Shown piece by piece: positions 24,389-35,037 of a DNA stretch of 64,000 nt. A program made the translations under genes and the position numbers. The notes under the pieces were generated by a model, which worked only from the letters and a program-made list of their open reading frames with translations, ran no database searches and was not told the origin of the DNA. Position 1 is the first letter of the stretch. Each line of letters starts with the position of its first letter. The stretch is from Craterostigma plantagineum (Eukaryota > Streptophyta > Magnoliopsida > Lamiales > Linderniaceae): the NCBI GenBank assembly GCA_027422505.1, contig JAPQWV010001095.1, positions 1-64,000 on the forward strand. Reading direction: 5' to 3'.

Positions 24389-26926
24389 TGTAGCGACCCT
24401 CGATTTCTAATTAAGGTTAGTGGCGGATTTTCGCAACGTAAGTCGCGGAAGACCCGTCTAATAAAAAGTTTTTCCTAAAAGGTAATATAATACAACAAAA
24501 TATTATTTTACATAGTAGTTTCTGTACAACGGGCGTAGCCCCAAAATGTCAAAAGAACAAAACCCTATTATCGCTCCACAGGTCTTCATCCATGTACCGC
24601 CCCGCCCTCAAAAGTCCGTGGAGCACCGCCACCAGCCGCCTCAGTCTTGACGCGCGTCGGCGTCAGACTCAGTACCTACAACACATAAACAATGAGCGAT
24701 TTGCCCAGTAGGTGAATAAAAATGCATGTATGCACGTGAACGCTCCTTCCCGATCCCAATATCTCGCATGCAATGTTCACTCTTTCTTTTCCACTTTCCT
24801 ATCTCAAATCATACAATACAGGGCCCTAGGTCAAACTCAGCACCTCGCGCGCCTATAACATAACGGAAGCTTACACTAGTAGCGTTTTGACGTTCACGCA
24901 ACTGCCCTACTAGGTCGCTCTTCCGTAAACGGTAGCCTACGCAGACAGCGTTTTGACGTTCACGCAACTGCCCTGTCAGGTCGCTCATTCCGCTAAAATT
25001 ACAATCACGACGGTTTTGCACCTCGGGACGTTCACGCCCGAGTAGACAGATCGATCACGCCTGTCTGCCGTCAGGTGTCATATGAGTACCAACTTCGACT
25101 CCTCAACGAGTCAACAATCGCAATCATCTCAGTCTACCCCGCTCGTCAATATCTCAAATCGTCACCGTCTCAATATGGTATAAATATCTCACCCCTGTGA
25201 TATGATATGCATATGCCATGCATATACACGTGATAACATAAAACATATTTTCACGTGAGACATACGTAAAACACGTAAATCATCGAAGCACATAAAAGCA
25301 CATAAATCACATTAGTGTTTACGCATTGTAGATGAATAATTCACCTACCTGTCCTCCTGATAAAATTAGTCACGTAATCTGGTAAATTCCCTACGCTTCG
25401 AACTTCTGAGTATTTGAAATATTATCATATCAATATATTTGTTAAGTCATGTAAGTCTAAAATTCTCGAACCCTAATTATTAAAACACTAAAAATATCCA
25501 AAACCCTAAAATTCCTAAAAATGCTAAAATTGCTAAATATCGAAAACTATTACATTTCGAAACCATTGTATGAGAGACATCTCGAGATTCTTCTTTGAAT
25601 AAGTACATTTCGAAATCTTTGTATGATATAATTATCACATCTCGAAGTCTTTCTATAACAATATCGAAATCTTAGGAATATCATATATTAAATAGATATC
25701 GAGAACATGATATCGAGAACTTAGATATCGAAATCTATGCTAACATGATAATGCCGAGATCTTTGGTTGAAAAGCAAATATCGAAATCCTTTGTTGAAAA
25801 GTAAATGTCGAATTCTTACTTATATCGAAATCTATTAAATGTCGAGAGCAATTGTCGAAGTCTTTTGTTGAGAAGCAAATATCGAGATCATTAAACAATG
25901 TAGAGATCTCATGTCGAATTCTATTCTACACCTCGAAGTTTCTTTAATATGTATCTCGAAATCTTTTTCATTGTATATCTCGAAATCTATCTATTATACC
26001 TTTCGAAATCTATCTATTACATACCTCGAAATCCTTCTAATTATTATATCTCGAGATCTATCTATGATACACTTCGAAATCCTTCTATAATACATTTCGA
26101 AATCTTTGGGGGGTATGATACTAGGTCGAGAACGTCTGAAGCCAGTAATTCTCCCAAAAACCCTAAAAGCTGTACTGTGTCGAGATCATTTTCAACAAAA
26201 TTACATTGAATCCCGAAAATTTTGCACCTCGAGTTGTTAAGTTTCTAAAGGACATAATAAAATTTCAAGCCGTTACATGCAATGCTTCGAAAGTCATTAC
26301 AGCTTGCCTTTCCTAAACATATATGAATATGAACCAAAATCTATGAACTTAGGGTTTCTAATCATGACCTATTTCGAATTTTCTCTTCCCTATGCTTAAT
26401 ATAACATTGCGTAACATTTATATAACTTGAAACATGTTAATACGAGAAACTGTAGTGTACCTTACCTTGGTATTATAGATTTCGAGTGGTTATACTCCTT
26501 GTGTTGCTAAGTTCTTAGTTTCCTTTTTAATTCACCTCCTGTTCAACGATTCATCAAGGCTTTTGTAAATAATTGGCCTTTGGTAGAAATTTTAGAATAG
26601 ATAAGTATCGAGTTCTTGAGAGTATTGATGATGGGACTTTATTAAGATAACGATTCATTTTGCTTTAAGCTTAAGGAAGCTTAGCCCATGTCATACCTAT
26701 ATTATTTGAGCTTTTGGGCTTTTTATAATAATTCATGTATAGCCCATTAGCAAAATAAATTGTTAATTTTGAGTAATCCCATAACTAGGTTTCCAAAAAA
26801 ATAATTCGGCCCTTATATAATTTATATTTTTGTTCCAAATCTTAATTTCCGTATTAACATTCCTAATTCAATAAATCCACATAATTATTACATCAAAATC
26901 CCGTATTAAGTTTTACGGGTATTACA
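24389..26926 (-). repeat. G2 left LTR (3' LTR in element sense)
   Basis: It starts TGTAGCGACCCTCG and ends ACGGGTATTACA, 2,538 bp. Modules on the plus strand are the acceptor-like site (24676-24677), two copies of a roughly 67-bp repeat with the core GTTTTGACGTTCACGCAACT (about 24880-24990), the donor-like site (25347-25348) and an array of CGAAATC/TCGAGATC motifs (about 25555-26110). It is the intact reference for the sequence deleted from the right LTR by LINE-2. Confidence 0.93.
25555..26110. repeat. Degenerate palindromic motif array (GATTTCGAAATC type), G2 left LTR
   Basis: Some two dozen TTCGAAATC / CTCGAGATC / TATCGAAATC variants occur at intervals of about 15-40 bp. The best copies are extended palindromes centred on TTCGAA or TCGA. 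The array sits at the same relative place in the LTR as the TCGCCCGATTT array in G1. Confidence 0.75.
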
Positions 26927-26940
26927 TCCTCCCCCCCTTA
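26927..26940 (-). other. G2 polypurine tract
   Basis: The complement of TAAGGGGGGGAGGA lies immediately inside the 3' LTR, and a TTTCGTCCCCGAAA inverted repeat follows at about 26947. Confidence 0.8.
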
Positions 26941-28670
26941 AAAGAATTTCGTCCCCGAAATTACGCCGACTGGAATAAGATAACGAACTCTCATTTCATC
27001 CTCACGTTCCCAAGTGGCTTCCTCAATTCGCCACAACACCGTAACTAACGGAATAGTTTTATTCCGGAGCTATTTCATCTCCTACATCAAAATTTCTACA
27101 GGCTTCTCTTCGTAACTCAAGTCAGGCTTGAGCTGTCGATAAAGAAGTTCGTTCTGGATCACATGGCTTGGGTCCGCGACGTATTTTCGTAATGTCGATA
27201 CGTGAAATACGTCGTGAACTTGCGATAATGAAGCCGGCAGCTCTAATTGATACGCGACTTCGCCGACTCGTTTGATAATTCTGAATGGGCCTATATATCT
27301 GGGGCTTAGCTAGCCCTTTCGTCCGAAGCGCTTTACGCCTTTCATTGGGGATATCTTTAGAAATACTTGATCGTCTTCTGCAAACTCTAAAGGTCGTCGT
27401 CGATGATCTGCATAACTCTTCTGTCGACTCTGAGCCATTCGCATTCTTCCCCGAATTTTCGTCACAGCTTCTGTCGTCTCACGGATCATATCTTGTCCCA
27501 ACAATGCTTGCTCGCCTATTTCATCCCAGTGAATAGGAGATCGACACTTGCGCCCGTACAATGCTTCGTACGGCGCCATTCTGATCGTAGCGTGAAAGCT
27601 ATTGTTGTAAGAAAATTCGATCAGCGGCAAGTATTTACTCCAGTTTCCCTTGAAGTCTAGCACGCACGCACGTAACATATCCTCAAGGGTTTGGATTGTT
27701 CGCTCAGACTGCCCATCGGTCTGGGGGTGATATGCAGTACTAAACGAGAGCTTGGTTCCCATCGCTTTTTGTAAGCTCTGCCAAAAGTTCGACAAAAATC
27801 TCGGATCTCGAGACAATAGAGATTGGAATTCCATGGAGTCGGATTATTTCCTGAATATATAATTCAGCGTAGCGTTCTATGGAAAATGTAGAGCTGATTG
27901 GAAGGAAATGGGCTGATTTCGTCAGGCAGTCTACAACCACCCAAATAGCATCATGGCCTTCCGTCGTCTTGGGTAAACCCACGACGAAATCCATAGTGAT
28001 GTGGTCCCACTTCCATTCGGCTATTGGTAAAGGCTGTAGAGTTCCAGCTGGTCGCTGGTGTTCGACTTTGATCAGTTGGCAAGTCATACATCTATTTACG
28101 AACGTGGCTATATCCCTCTTCATTCCCGGCCACAAATACGTGATTCGCAAGTCTTGGTACATTTTGGTCGAGCCCGGATGTTCGGAGTAGGTAGTTGTGT
28201 GTGCTTCTGTCATTATCCTTCTTCGTAACTCCTCGTCGCTAGGCACGTACAGTCGATTCTTGTAAAGTAAAGTTCCGTCTTCTCGGATTACAAAGTCGTC
28301 GGGGAGTGCATCTTTCATTTTCAAATAAAGTTCATCCTTTTTCTGAGCTTTTCCGATTTGCTCTAGCAACGTAGGCTGAAGAGTTAGTGTTGCTAGTTTC
28401 GTTTCGACTTCACCTAACTCAACTACTTCCACTCCAAGTCTGTGCAATTCTGTGCTAATCGCCTTTCGACTGAGCGCGTCTGCGACTACGTTCGCTTTGC
28501 CCGGTCGCATGTTTAACTCCTTCTGGGTGAAGAAGTACTTCAAGCTCTTGTGGTCTGTGAAGATCTCACACCTTTCTCCGTAAAGGTAATGTCTCCAGAT
28601 CTTTAAAGCGAAGACCACTGCTGCTAATTCCAAATCATGGGTCGGATAGTTCTTCTCGTATTCCTTCAGT

Positions 28671-28883
28671 TTTTTTTTTTTTGGTAACCGGGTAAAGCCG
28701 ATGGTAAACCCCGGGGCCGACCCACTACCTGCTAAACAGGTCGACCAGGTCAATCGCACATGTCTGGGCCCATGTGGGCAGGCTTAGGGAAATGTCACAG
28801 GGATGAGATTCGAACCCAGGACCTCTCCCAACATGACCCTAAGCACCTCCCCCTCAGCCAGTAGGACTGAGGGCTCATTGGCA
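28671..28883 (-). mobile_element. SINE copy 1 (tRNA-derived), antisense, in G2 RNase H
   Basis: The element is about 213 bp with poly(A) (as T) on the left and a tRNA-like head on the right. It contains the complement of the pol III B box GGTTCGAATCTC and an A-box-like TGGCTGAGGGGG. The TSD is GTATTCCTTCAGT (28658-28670 and 28884-28896). It is nearly identical to SINE copy 2 inside G3, which lies in the opposite orientation. Confidence 0.93.
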
Positions 28884-31800
28884 GTATTCCTTCAGTTGTC
28901 AGGAGGCGTAAGCAATTACTTTACCGTTCTGCATCAATACGCATCCCAGTCCGTTCTTCGAGGCGTCGTTGTAAACCGAGAATCCTCCAGTTCCCGAGGG
29001 TATAGTTAGAACAGGAGCTGTAGTAAGTCGTTTCTTTAGCTCCTGGAAACTTTGTTCGCACGCTTCAGTCCAATTGAAAGGTACATTTTTCCTCGTAAGA
29101 TTCATCAAGGTTGAAGCAATACTTGAGAAGTCAGCTATAAACCTACGGTAGTATCCAGCAAGTCCAAGGAAACTCCGGACGTCGGTAGGAGTGGTAGGTC
29201 GTGGCCAGTTATTCACAGCTTCGATCTTACTCGGGTCCACAGAGATTCCATTTCCAGAAATCACGTGTCCCAAGAAGGCTACTTGCTCAAGCCAAAATTC
29301 GCATTTCTTGAATTTGGCGTAGAGCTGTTTCTCTCGCAGGATTCCCAAGACAGTTCGTAGATGGATTTCGTGTTCGTCTCTTGTCTTAGAATAGATCAAA
29401 ATATCGTCGATAAAGACGATAACGAACCGATTGAGGTAGTCTTTAAAGACTCGGTTCATCAAGTCCATAAAAGTAGCTGGGCATTTGTCAGTCCAAAAGG
29501 CATGACCAAAAACTCATAATGGTCGTACCTTGTACTGAAGGCGGTTTTTGGAACATCTACCCCCTGATCTTCAACTGATGGTATCCCGAACGGAGGTCAA
29601 TTTTCGAGAAAACCTTCGCTCCTTGTAGCTGATCGAATAAATCATCGATCCTCGGCAGGGGATATTTATTTTTGATCGTGATCTTGTTCAATTCACGGTA
29701 GTCAATGCACAGTCGCATCGAACCATCCTTCTTTCGTACAAAAAGAACGGGTGCGCCCCATGGTGAAAAACTTGGCTGGATAAACCCTTTAGATAGCAGG
29801 TCCTCTAACTGTTCCTTCAATTCCTTTAGTTCATTCGGTGCTAAACGGTACGGGGCTTTAGAGATTGGGGCTGACCCCGGTATCAGATTTATCGTGAACT
29901 GTATTTCTCGATCAGGGGGTAACCCCAGGAGATCATCGGGAAATACATCAGCGTATTCTTTGACTACATGTACGTCGTTTCATTCCGGCTGAGGTAAGTC
30001 CTCCGCCTTTACCGCATACACAAGATAAGACTCACAACCTGACCTCAAAAGTCGTTGAGCCTTTAGAGCTGATATTCGTGGAATGTGATTCGTACTTGCT
30101 TTACCCGAAAAAGTGAATGTTTCTTCCTCAGGCAATTGGAATTTAACAACCTTCTTGTTGTAATCTATGATGGCTCCATATCTTGAAAGCCAATCCATCC
30201 CGAAGATGACATCGTAGTCGTTCATCGGGATTACAATCAGGTCGGCACTCAAGTTCCTACCCTCAATAACTACGACGCATTCTTTCAGTACTTGGTTGGT
30301 ATACGTCGGATCCCCATGTGGTAGAGTAACTACATAGTTGCATTCAGAGGAGGTAGGGGATATTTATACCTTAGTCACATATTTAGCCGACACAAACGAA
30401 TGTGTGGCTCCAGAGTCAATCAACACAGATGTGGGCACGTTATAGATAGTTAGCGTACCCGTCACAACAGAAGGATTTGCTTCAGCTTCTTCATTAGTCA
30501 GCGTAAAGACATGAGCCGGTACAGATGGAGGTCGAACCCGTGGTTGGTTTGGGTTTTGGGGTAAAGGTGCATCACAGTTCCTAGCATAATGACCCATTTT
30601 CCCGCACCTGAAGCACTGAGGGTTCGGATTTGCTCCGGATCTATAGCATGCTCCAAAATGGTAACGGCCGCACTGTCTGCACTGGGGTGAGGAATTTGGG
30701 GGTCTATTTGGAATATTCATGGGTCCCTGGTTCAGCATTGGGTGCCAATTCTGTTGGCCCTGGCGATTTCCTTGGTTACCTTGGCCTTTGTTGAAAAATT
30801 GGCGTTTACGGTCATTTCCAGGTCCTTGCTGATTTTCCCTTCTCTTTCTTCACCTCCTGAGCTTCAGAAATCTGAGCCTCAGCCTGCTCCGCTATCATGG
30901 CTCTTTCCGCTACTTGGTTAAATTCCATCTGTCGGGCTCCCGAAATACTTAGGTCACGATAAAGTTCAGGTTTGAGGCCAGTAATGAACCTCGTCACATT
31001 CAACGGATTAGTTACCACCATATGAGGAGCGAAACGGGACAGCTCCTCGAATCGACGAAGGTACTAAGTTACAGGCATTCCCCCTTACCAAAGGTTCATA
31101 AATTCTAGCATTCGTCGTTCCTGTTCATGGGCAATAAAGTATTTGCCGTGGAACAATTCTCTAAATCGTTCCCACGACATAAGTGTTGGGTCTTCAAGGA
31201 CTTTCACGGTGTCCCACCAGAACGGGCACTTCCTCTAAGCATAGAAACTGCGCACAGGACCTTTTCATCTTCAGGTACGCGACTATATGTGAACATGTCT
31301 TCTATGGTGCGCAGCCAATCTTCAGCCACTGCTGGATCGGTGGCGTCAGCGAAAGGTTGGGGGATCCATTTTTCAAAAACGCTCCCCGATAATCTCTACA
31401 CGTGCTGGCTGAGGGGAGGGATGATGTTCAGACGAGCTATGATGATGAAGTAGCTCGTCGATTTGATCTGATTGTCGATTGATATGATCAGACTGACGTT
31501 GAAGTAATTCGGTCAGTCGTATGATAGTGAAGTCCCTTTCGTTTTGAGGGGATGTAGGACCCCGGTCCCCGCAAATTAGGTCTGCCAATAAATTAAGTGT
31601 ATGCTTTACGTAATTTAATGATAATTGCGTTTATGTTGAATGTCTATGTGATGTATGAATTTTTATGCTCGTGAATTATACGTGAATTTCACGAAATTAA
31701 GTGTCAATGATTTTCGCGCTCATGATGACTCAAATTTGTGAGGGGTAATTTTCGAAATATCAAAGGAAACAACTCATAATAGCTAAATGGGAAATTTCTA

Positions 31801-32195
31801 GAATTTATGTTGGGCTAGGAATTTATTTTTGAACATATTATGATATGGACCTCCAAGTGGGCTAAAATTCGAATTAGGCCCAATTGTGAGAAATACCCAA
31901 AATGGGAGACAAGTTTCCCCAAATTAAGGGAAAACCACGCCTATACCATGTCCACCCCTTAACATGGAAGAAAATATCTAGCCAAAATTCCCAAACCCCA
32001 AAAAACCCCACCTAAGAAATAACGAAAAGCAAGAAGGAAAGGAGAAAGAAGCCGAGACAGAATTCGGACAAAGAGCACTCAAATTAGCCTAGGACTTTGA
32101 AGTTGGTAAGTAAAATACTCTTCCCTAAGCTCTAAATTCGTACCCTAGGTGTAGTTGGAGATCATTAATGATATTAAATGCAAGTAGTTGAAGAA

Positions 32196-32406
32196 GCCAA
32201 TGAGCCCTCAGTCATACTGGCTGAGGGGGAGGTGCTTAGGGTCATGTTGGGAGAGGTCCTGGGTTCGAATCTCATCCCTGTGACATTTCCCTAAGCCTGC
32301 CCACATGGGCCCAGACATGTGCGATTGACCTGGTCGACCTGTTTAGCAGGTAGTGGGTCGGCCCCGGGGTTTACCATCGGCTTTACCCGGTTACCAAAAA
32401 AAAAAA
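32196..32406 (+). mobile_element. SINE copy 2 (tRNA-derived), in G3 5' LTR
   Basis: A body of about 211 bp with an A-box-like TGGCTGAGGGGG, B box GGTTCGAATCTC and terminal poly(A). The TSD is AGTAGTTGAAGAA (32183-32195 and 32407-32419). The 3' LTR of the same G3 (about 40311) shows the empty site, so the SINE arrived after G3 integrated. Confidence 0.95.
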
Positions 32407-32639
32407 AGTAGTTGAAGAAAGGCACGAAAACCCTAGGAATGGACCATAGGTCCGAGATTAAGTTGTTATTTGGGGCAATATAGGGACCAAAGAGCTTAAG
32501 GTGCGATTTAGAACTTAGGAGTTGTGTTTTTAAGTTAGGAATCGTACGATTTTGGTAGAGAAGGAACCCTTAGAACTTAGAAAATTCTGGGAGGATCTAA
32601 TGATGAGGGTGATTTTGGGAAGAAGATTGAAAACTTAGT

Positions 32640-33410
32640 AAATCGGGCGATTTAGAGGTAATACTAACACACGGCGAAGTGCTACAAGTGAGGAATCGAT
32701 TAAATTAAAATGTATGGAACGATTTAATCGTGCGATTTAAGCTCAAAAAGAAATCGGGCGATTTGCGGGGCATTAAAACCCTAGAAATCGGGCGAAATGT
32801 CGAGCATGCATGCATGAAATCGGCCAAGCTAAGGTGACGTCAACGCGCGGCGATTTCCATCCTTTAAGACCACAAATCGGGCGAAACAAGCCACATGCAA
32901 GAATCAAATCGGGAGATTTGTTGAGCAATGAGAGCAATCGGCGATTCCAGATTCCACACGCCACAAATCGGGCGAATCCATCCCATGTATGACAAGTCGG
33001 GCGAAAGCCATTCAAATAGGCACAAATCGGACGATTAGGACAGAAACTCCACGTGGCAATTGGAAAACAAATCGCCGAAAACCAGTTCAACAATCACCAA
33101 ATCGGGCGACTTGGAAGATGGAAGAAGATCTCGGCGATTTGAGGGATTCCATGCAAACTGGAAATCGGGCGATTTGATACCTTGAGAAATCTCGGCGATT
33201 TGAGGACTTACAATGTCATGAAATCGGGCAAATTGCATGAAGGTGAAATCGGACACATCCATGCTAAGTACAAATCGGGCGAATAAACGAGATTGCATGC
33301 AAGATTTAATCGGGCGATTTCGTGTTAATACCAATCGATCGAAATCAGCCCATAAGAGATCAAATTGAGCGATTAATAGACTTTCATATCATGTATCGGG
33401 CGACTCGAAT
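32640..33410. repeat. Degenerate palindromic motif array (AAATCGGGCGATTT type), G3 5' LTR
   Basis: More than twenty AAATCGGGCGA-like motifs with variants (TCTCGGCGATTTG, AATCGGACGA) occur at 20-45-bp spacing. A G-box, CCACGTGG, lies at about 33051 beside AAATCGCCGAAA. This is the same motif family as G1 in the same element-sense orientation. The copy in the 3' LTR is at about 40540-41310. Confidence 0.85.
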
Positions 33411-34887
33411 AAATCGAACATCACTTAGATATTTCGCCGAGCCCCTTAGATTAAAAGTTAGTACTAACATAATTTAGAAATTGTTGGGGCGGGAAATTAG
33501 CCTAGACTCGAAGCTAACGATTTATAGTCTAGCGAAATTAATGAAGCCAAATAATTCAATTCGACCTAAGTATAATGAAGGCACAATACTAATACGATAT
33601 TATTTATGCTTAAAGGTCGTACGTTAGGAGCAAACGGGGAAAATATCAGTTGCGCTCGGACGACAAGTAAGTAGAAATTCAACTACGACACGTAACTTGC
33701 CTGCGTCCAATTATGTGAATTACGTGCTCGTGTATTTTCTATGAAATGCGTACGTATGATATGATTTATTTCTATGCATGATAGTATGATTTGCATATGT
33801 ACATGAGCATAGCATGAGCACTTGCACGCATGAGTAGTATGCAAGGAGCAAGGTATGAGCGTGCATAAGATCGCCTGTGTGCGATGTATATTCGCCGATA
33901 TTGGCGTTTGTGTCGACTCGAATGAAGAGTCACGGCTTCCCCTATGCAGCCTTTAAGGCCTGAATAAGAGGCTACTCTAAGGCCTGAATAAGAGGCTACC
34001 CTAAGGCCTGAATAAGAGGCTACTCTAAGGCCTGAATAAGAGGCTGGGGAATACCCCGTATGCGGGAAGTACAACCTGGAGGATGCGGCCCGGGGCACAC
34101 GCTAAGTAAGGGAAGATGCCTTCGGGTGACCTTCTAGCGTGTAAAGCACTACCCGGAGAGAAGATGCCTTCGGGTGATCTCCGAGGTCAGTGGCCTCGGT
34201 GGTCGCTACCAGCGTGAAGCACCCGCGTGGAGGCCACACTGAGAAAGGGAAGATTCCTTCGGGTGACCTTCGAGTGTGTGAACCTCCACATACGTACAAA
34301 TCCCTCGTGGATTGAGATCTCAATGATATGGCGCATAGTGGGAATTGAAAGCCGAGGGCCCGTATGAAATAAGAGTATAAGAAAAAGAGTAAGAGCGTAA
34401 GAAAAGAGTACGAGTATGAGAAAAGAGTATGAGCGTTAGGAAACGACGGCGTGGATTGTCGATCGTTAGGACACGTGCATTCATGCATAATTTCTGCTTA
34501 CTGAGCCTCGGTGGCTCATTGTTCATGTTACGTGTTGTAGGTACTGACGATCACGGTACGTGATCAGATTTTTATGCGAGGCCGATCTTTTGACGCTATC
34601 CGACCGCTTTTGAGGTGGGAGTGTGTGTATGGATGACGACCTGTGAAGGCCGGGAGCATAGGGAGCTTTTGGCTGCACACACACACGTACATTTGTATTT
34701 TGTAGACAAGGACATGATGAAGATGTCGAACGATGTAGAACATTCTTTTGACATGTATATAAGACTTCCGCATGCACGATTAAAATGAAAAATTTTATCC
34801 GCATTTTTACGCACTCTCACAATAACTAAGCATTAACACTTAGAATTAGAACGGAATACGAGGGCGGGACGACGGGTCCTGACAGAG

Positions 34888-34899
34888 TGGTATCAGAGC
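34888..34899 (+). other. G3 primer-binding site (tRNA-iMet)
   Basis: TGGTATCAGAGC lies four bases after the 5' LTR. The following leader to the gag ATG (35038) is about 140 bp. Confidence 0.95.
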
Positions 34900-35037
34900 T
34901 TCGGTCACAGGTCCTGCAGACTGTCCATACACACACACTCAAAAGCGCGGAAGCGGCCTTGCTCGTAAGTACCATGTTATGTGAATTTCCTGTATGGTTT
35001 AGTTTATTGGCCTTAGGAATTGTCAGGATAGGTGAAA

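Larger units (their letters stand above)
31553..34884 (+). repeat. G3 5' LTR (contains SINE copy 2)
   Basis: It begins TGTAGGACCCCGG and ends GGGTCCTGACA. Modules in order: the SINE (32196-32406), the AAATCGGGCGATTT array (about 32640-33410), the donor-like GACAA|GTAAGTAG (GT at 33666), four 24-bp repeats with the core AAGGCCTGAATAAGAGGCTA (about 33954-34049), three CCTTCGGGTGA repeats (about 34115-34265), the stem-loop TGAGCC-TCGGT-GGCTCA (34502-34518) and the acceptor-like GTGTTGTAG|G (34540). Confidence 0.94.

Noticed and set aside
31373..31588. ATG at 31588 as the G2 gag start
   Set aside because: The first residues are read from the G3 LTR; the true G2 gag start lies beyond G3 at about 42848.
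32240..32300. Functional tRNA gene in the SINE head
   Set aside because: A and B boxes are present, but it is inside a poly(A)-tailed element with TSDs and lacks a proper cloverleaf.
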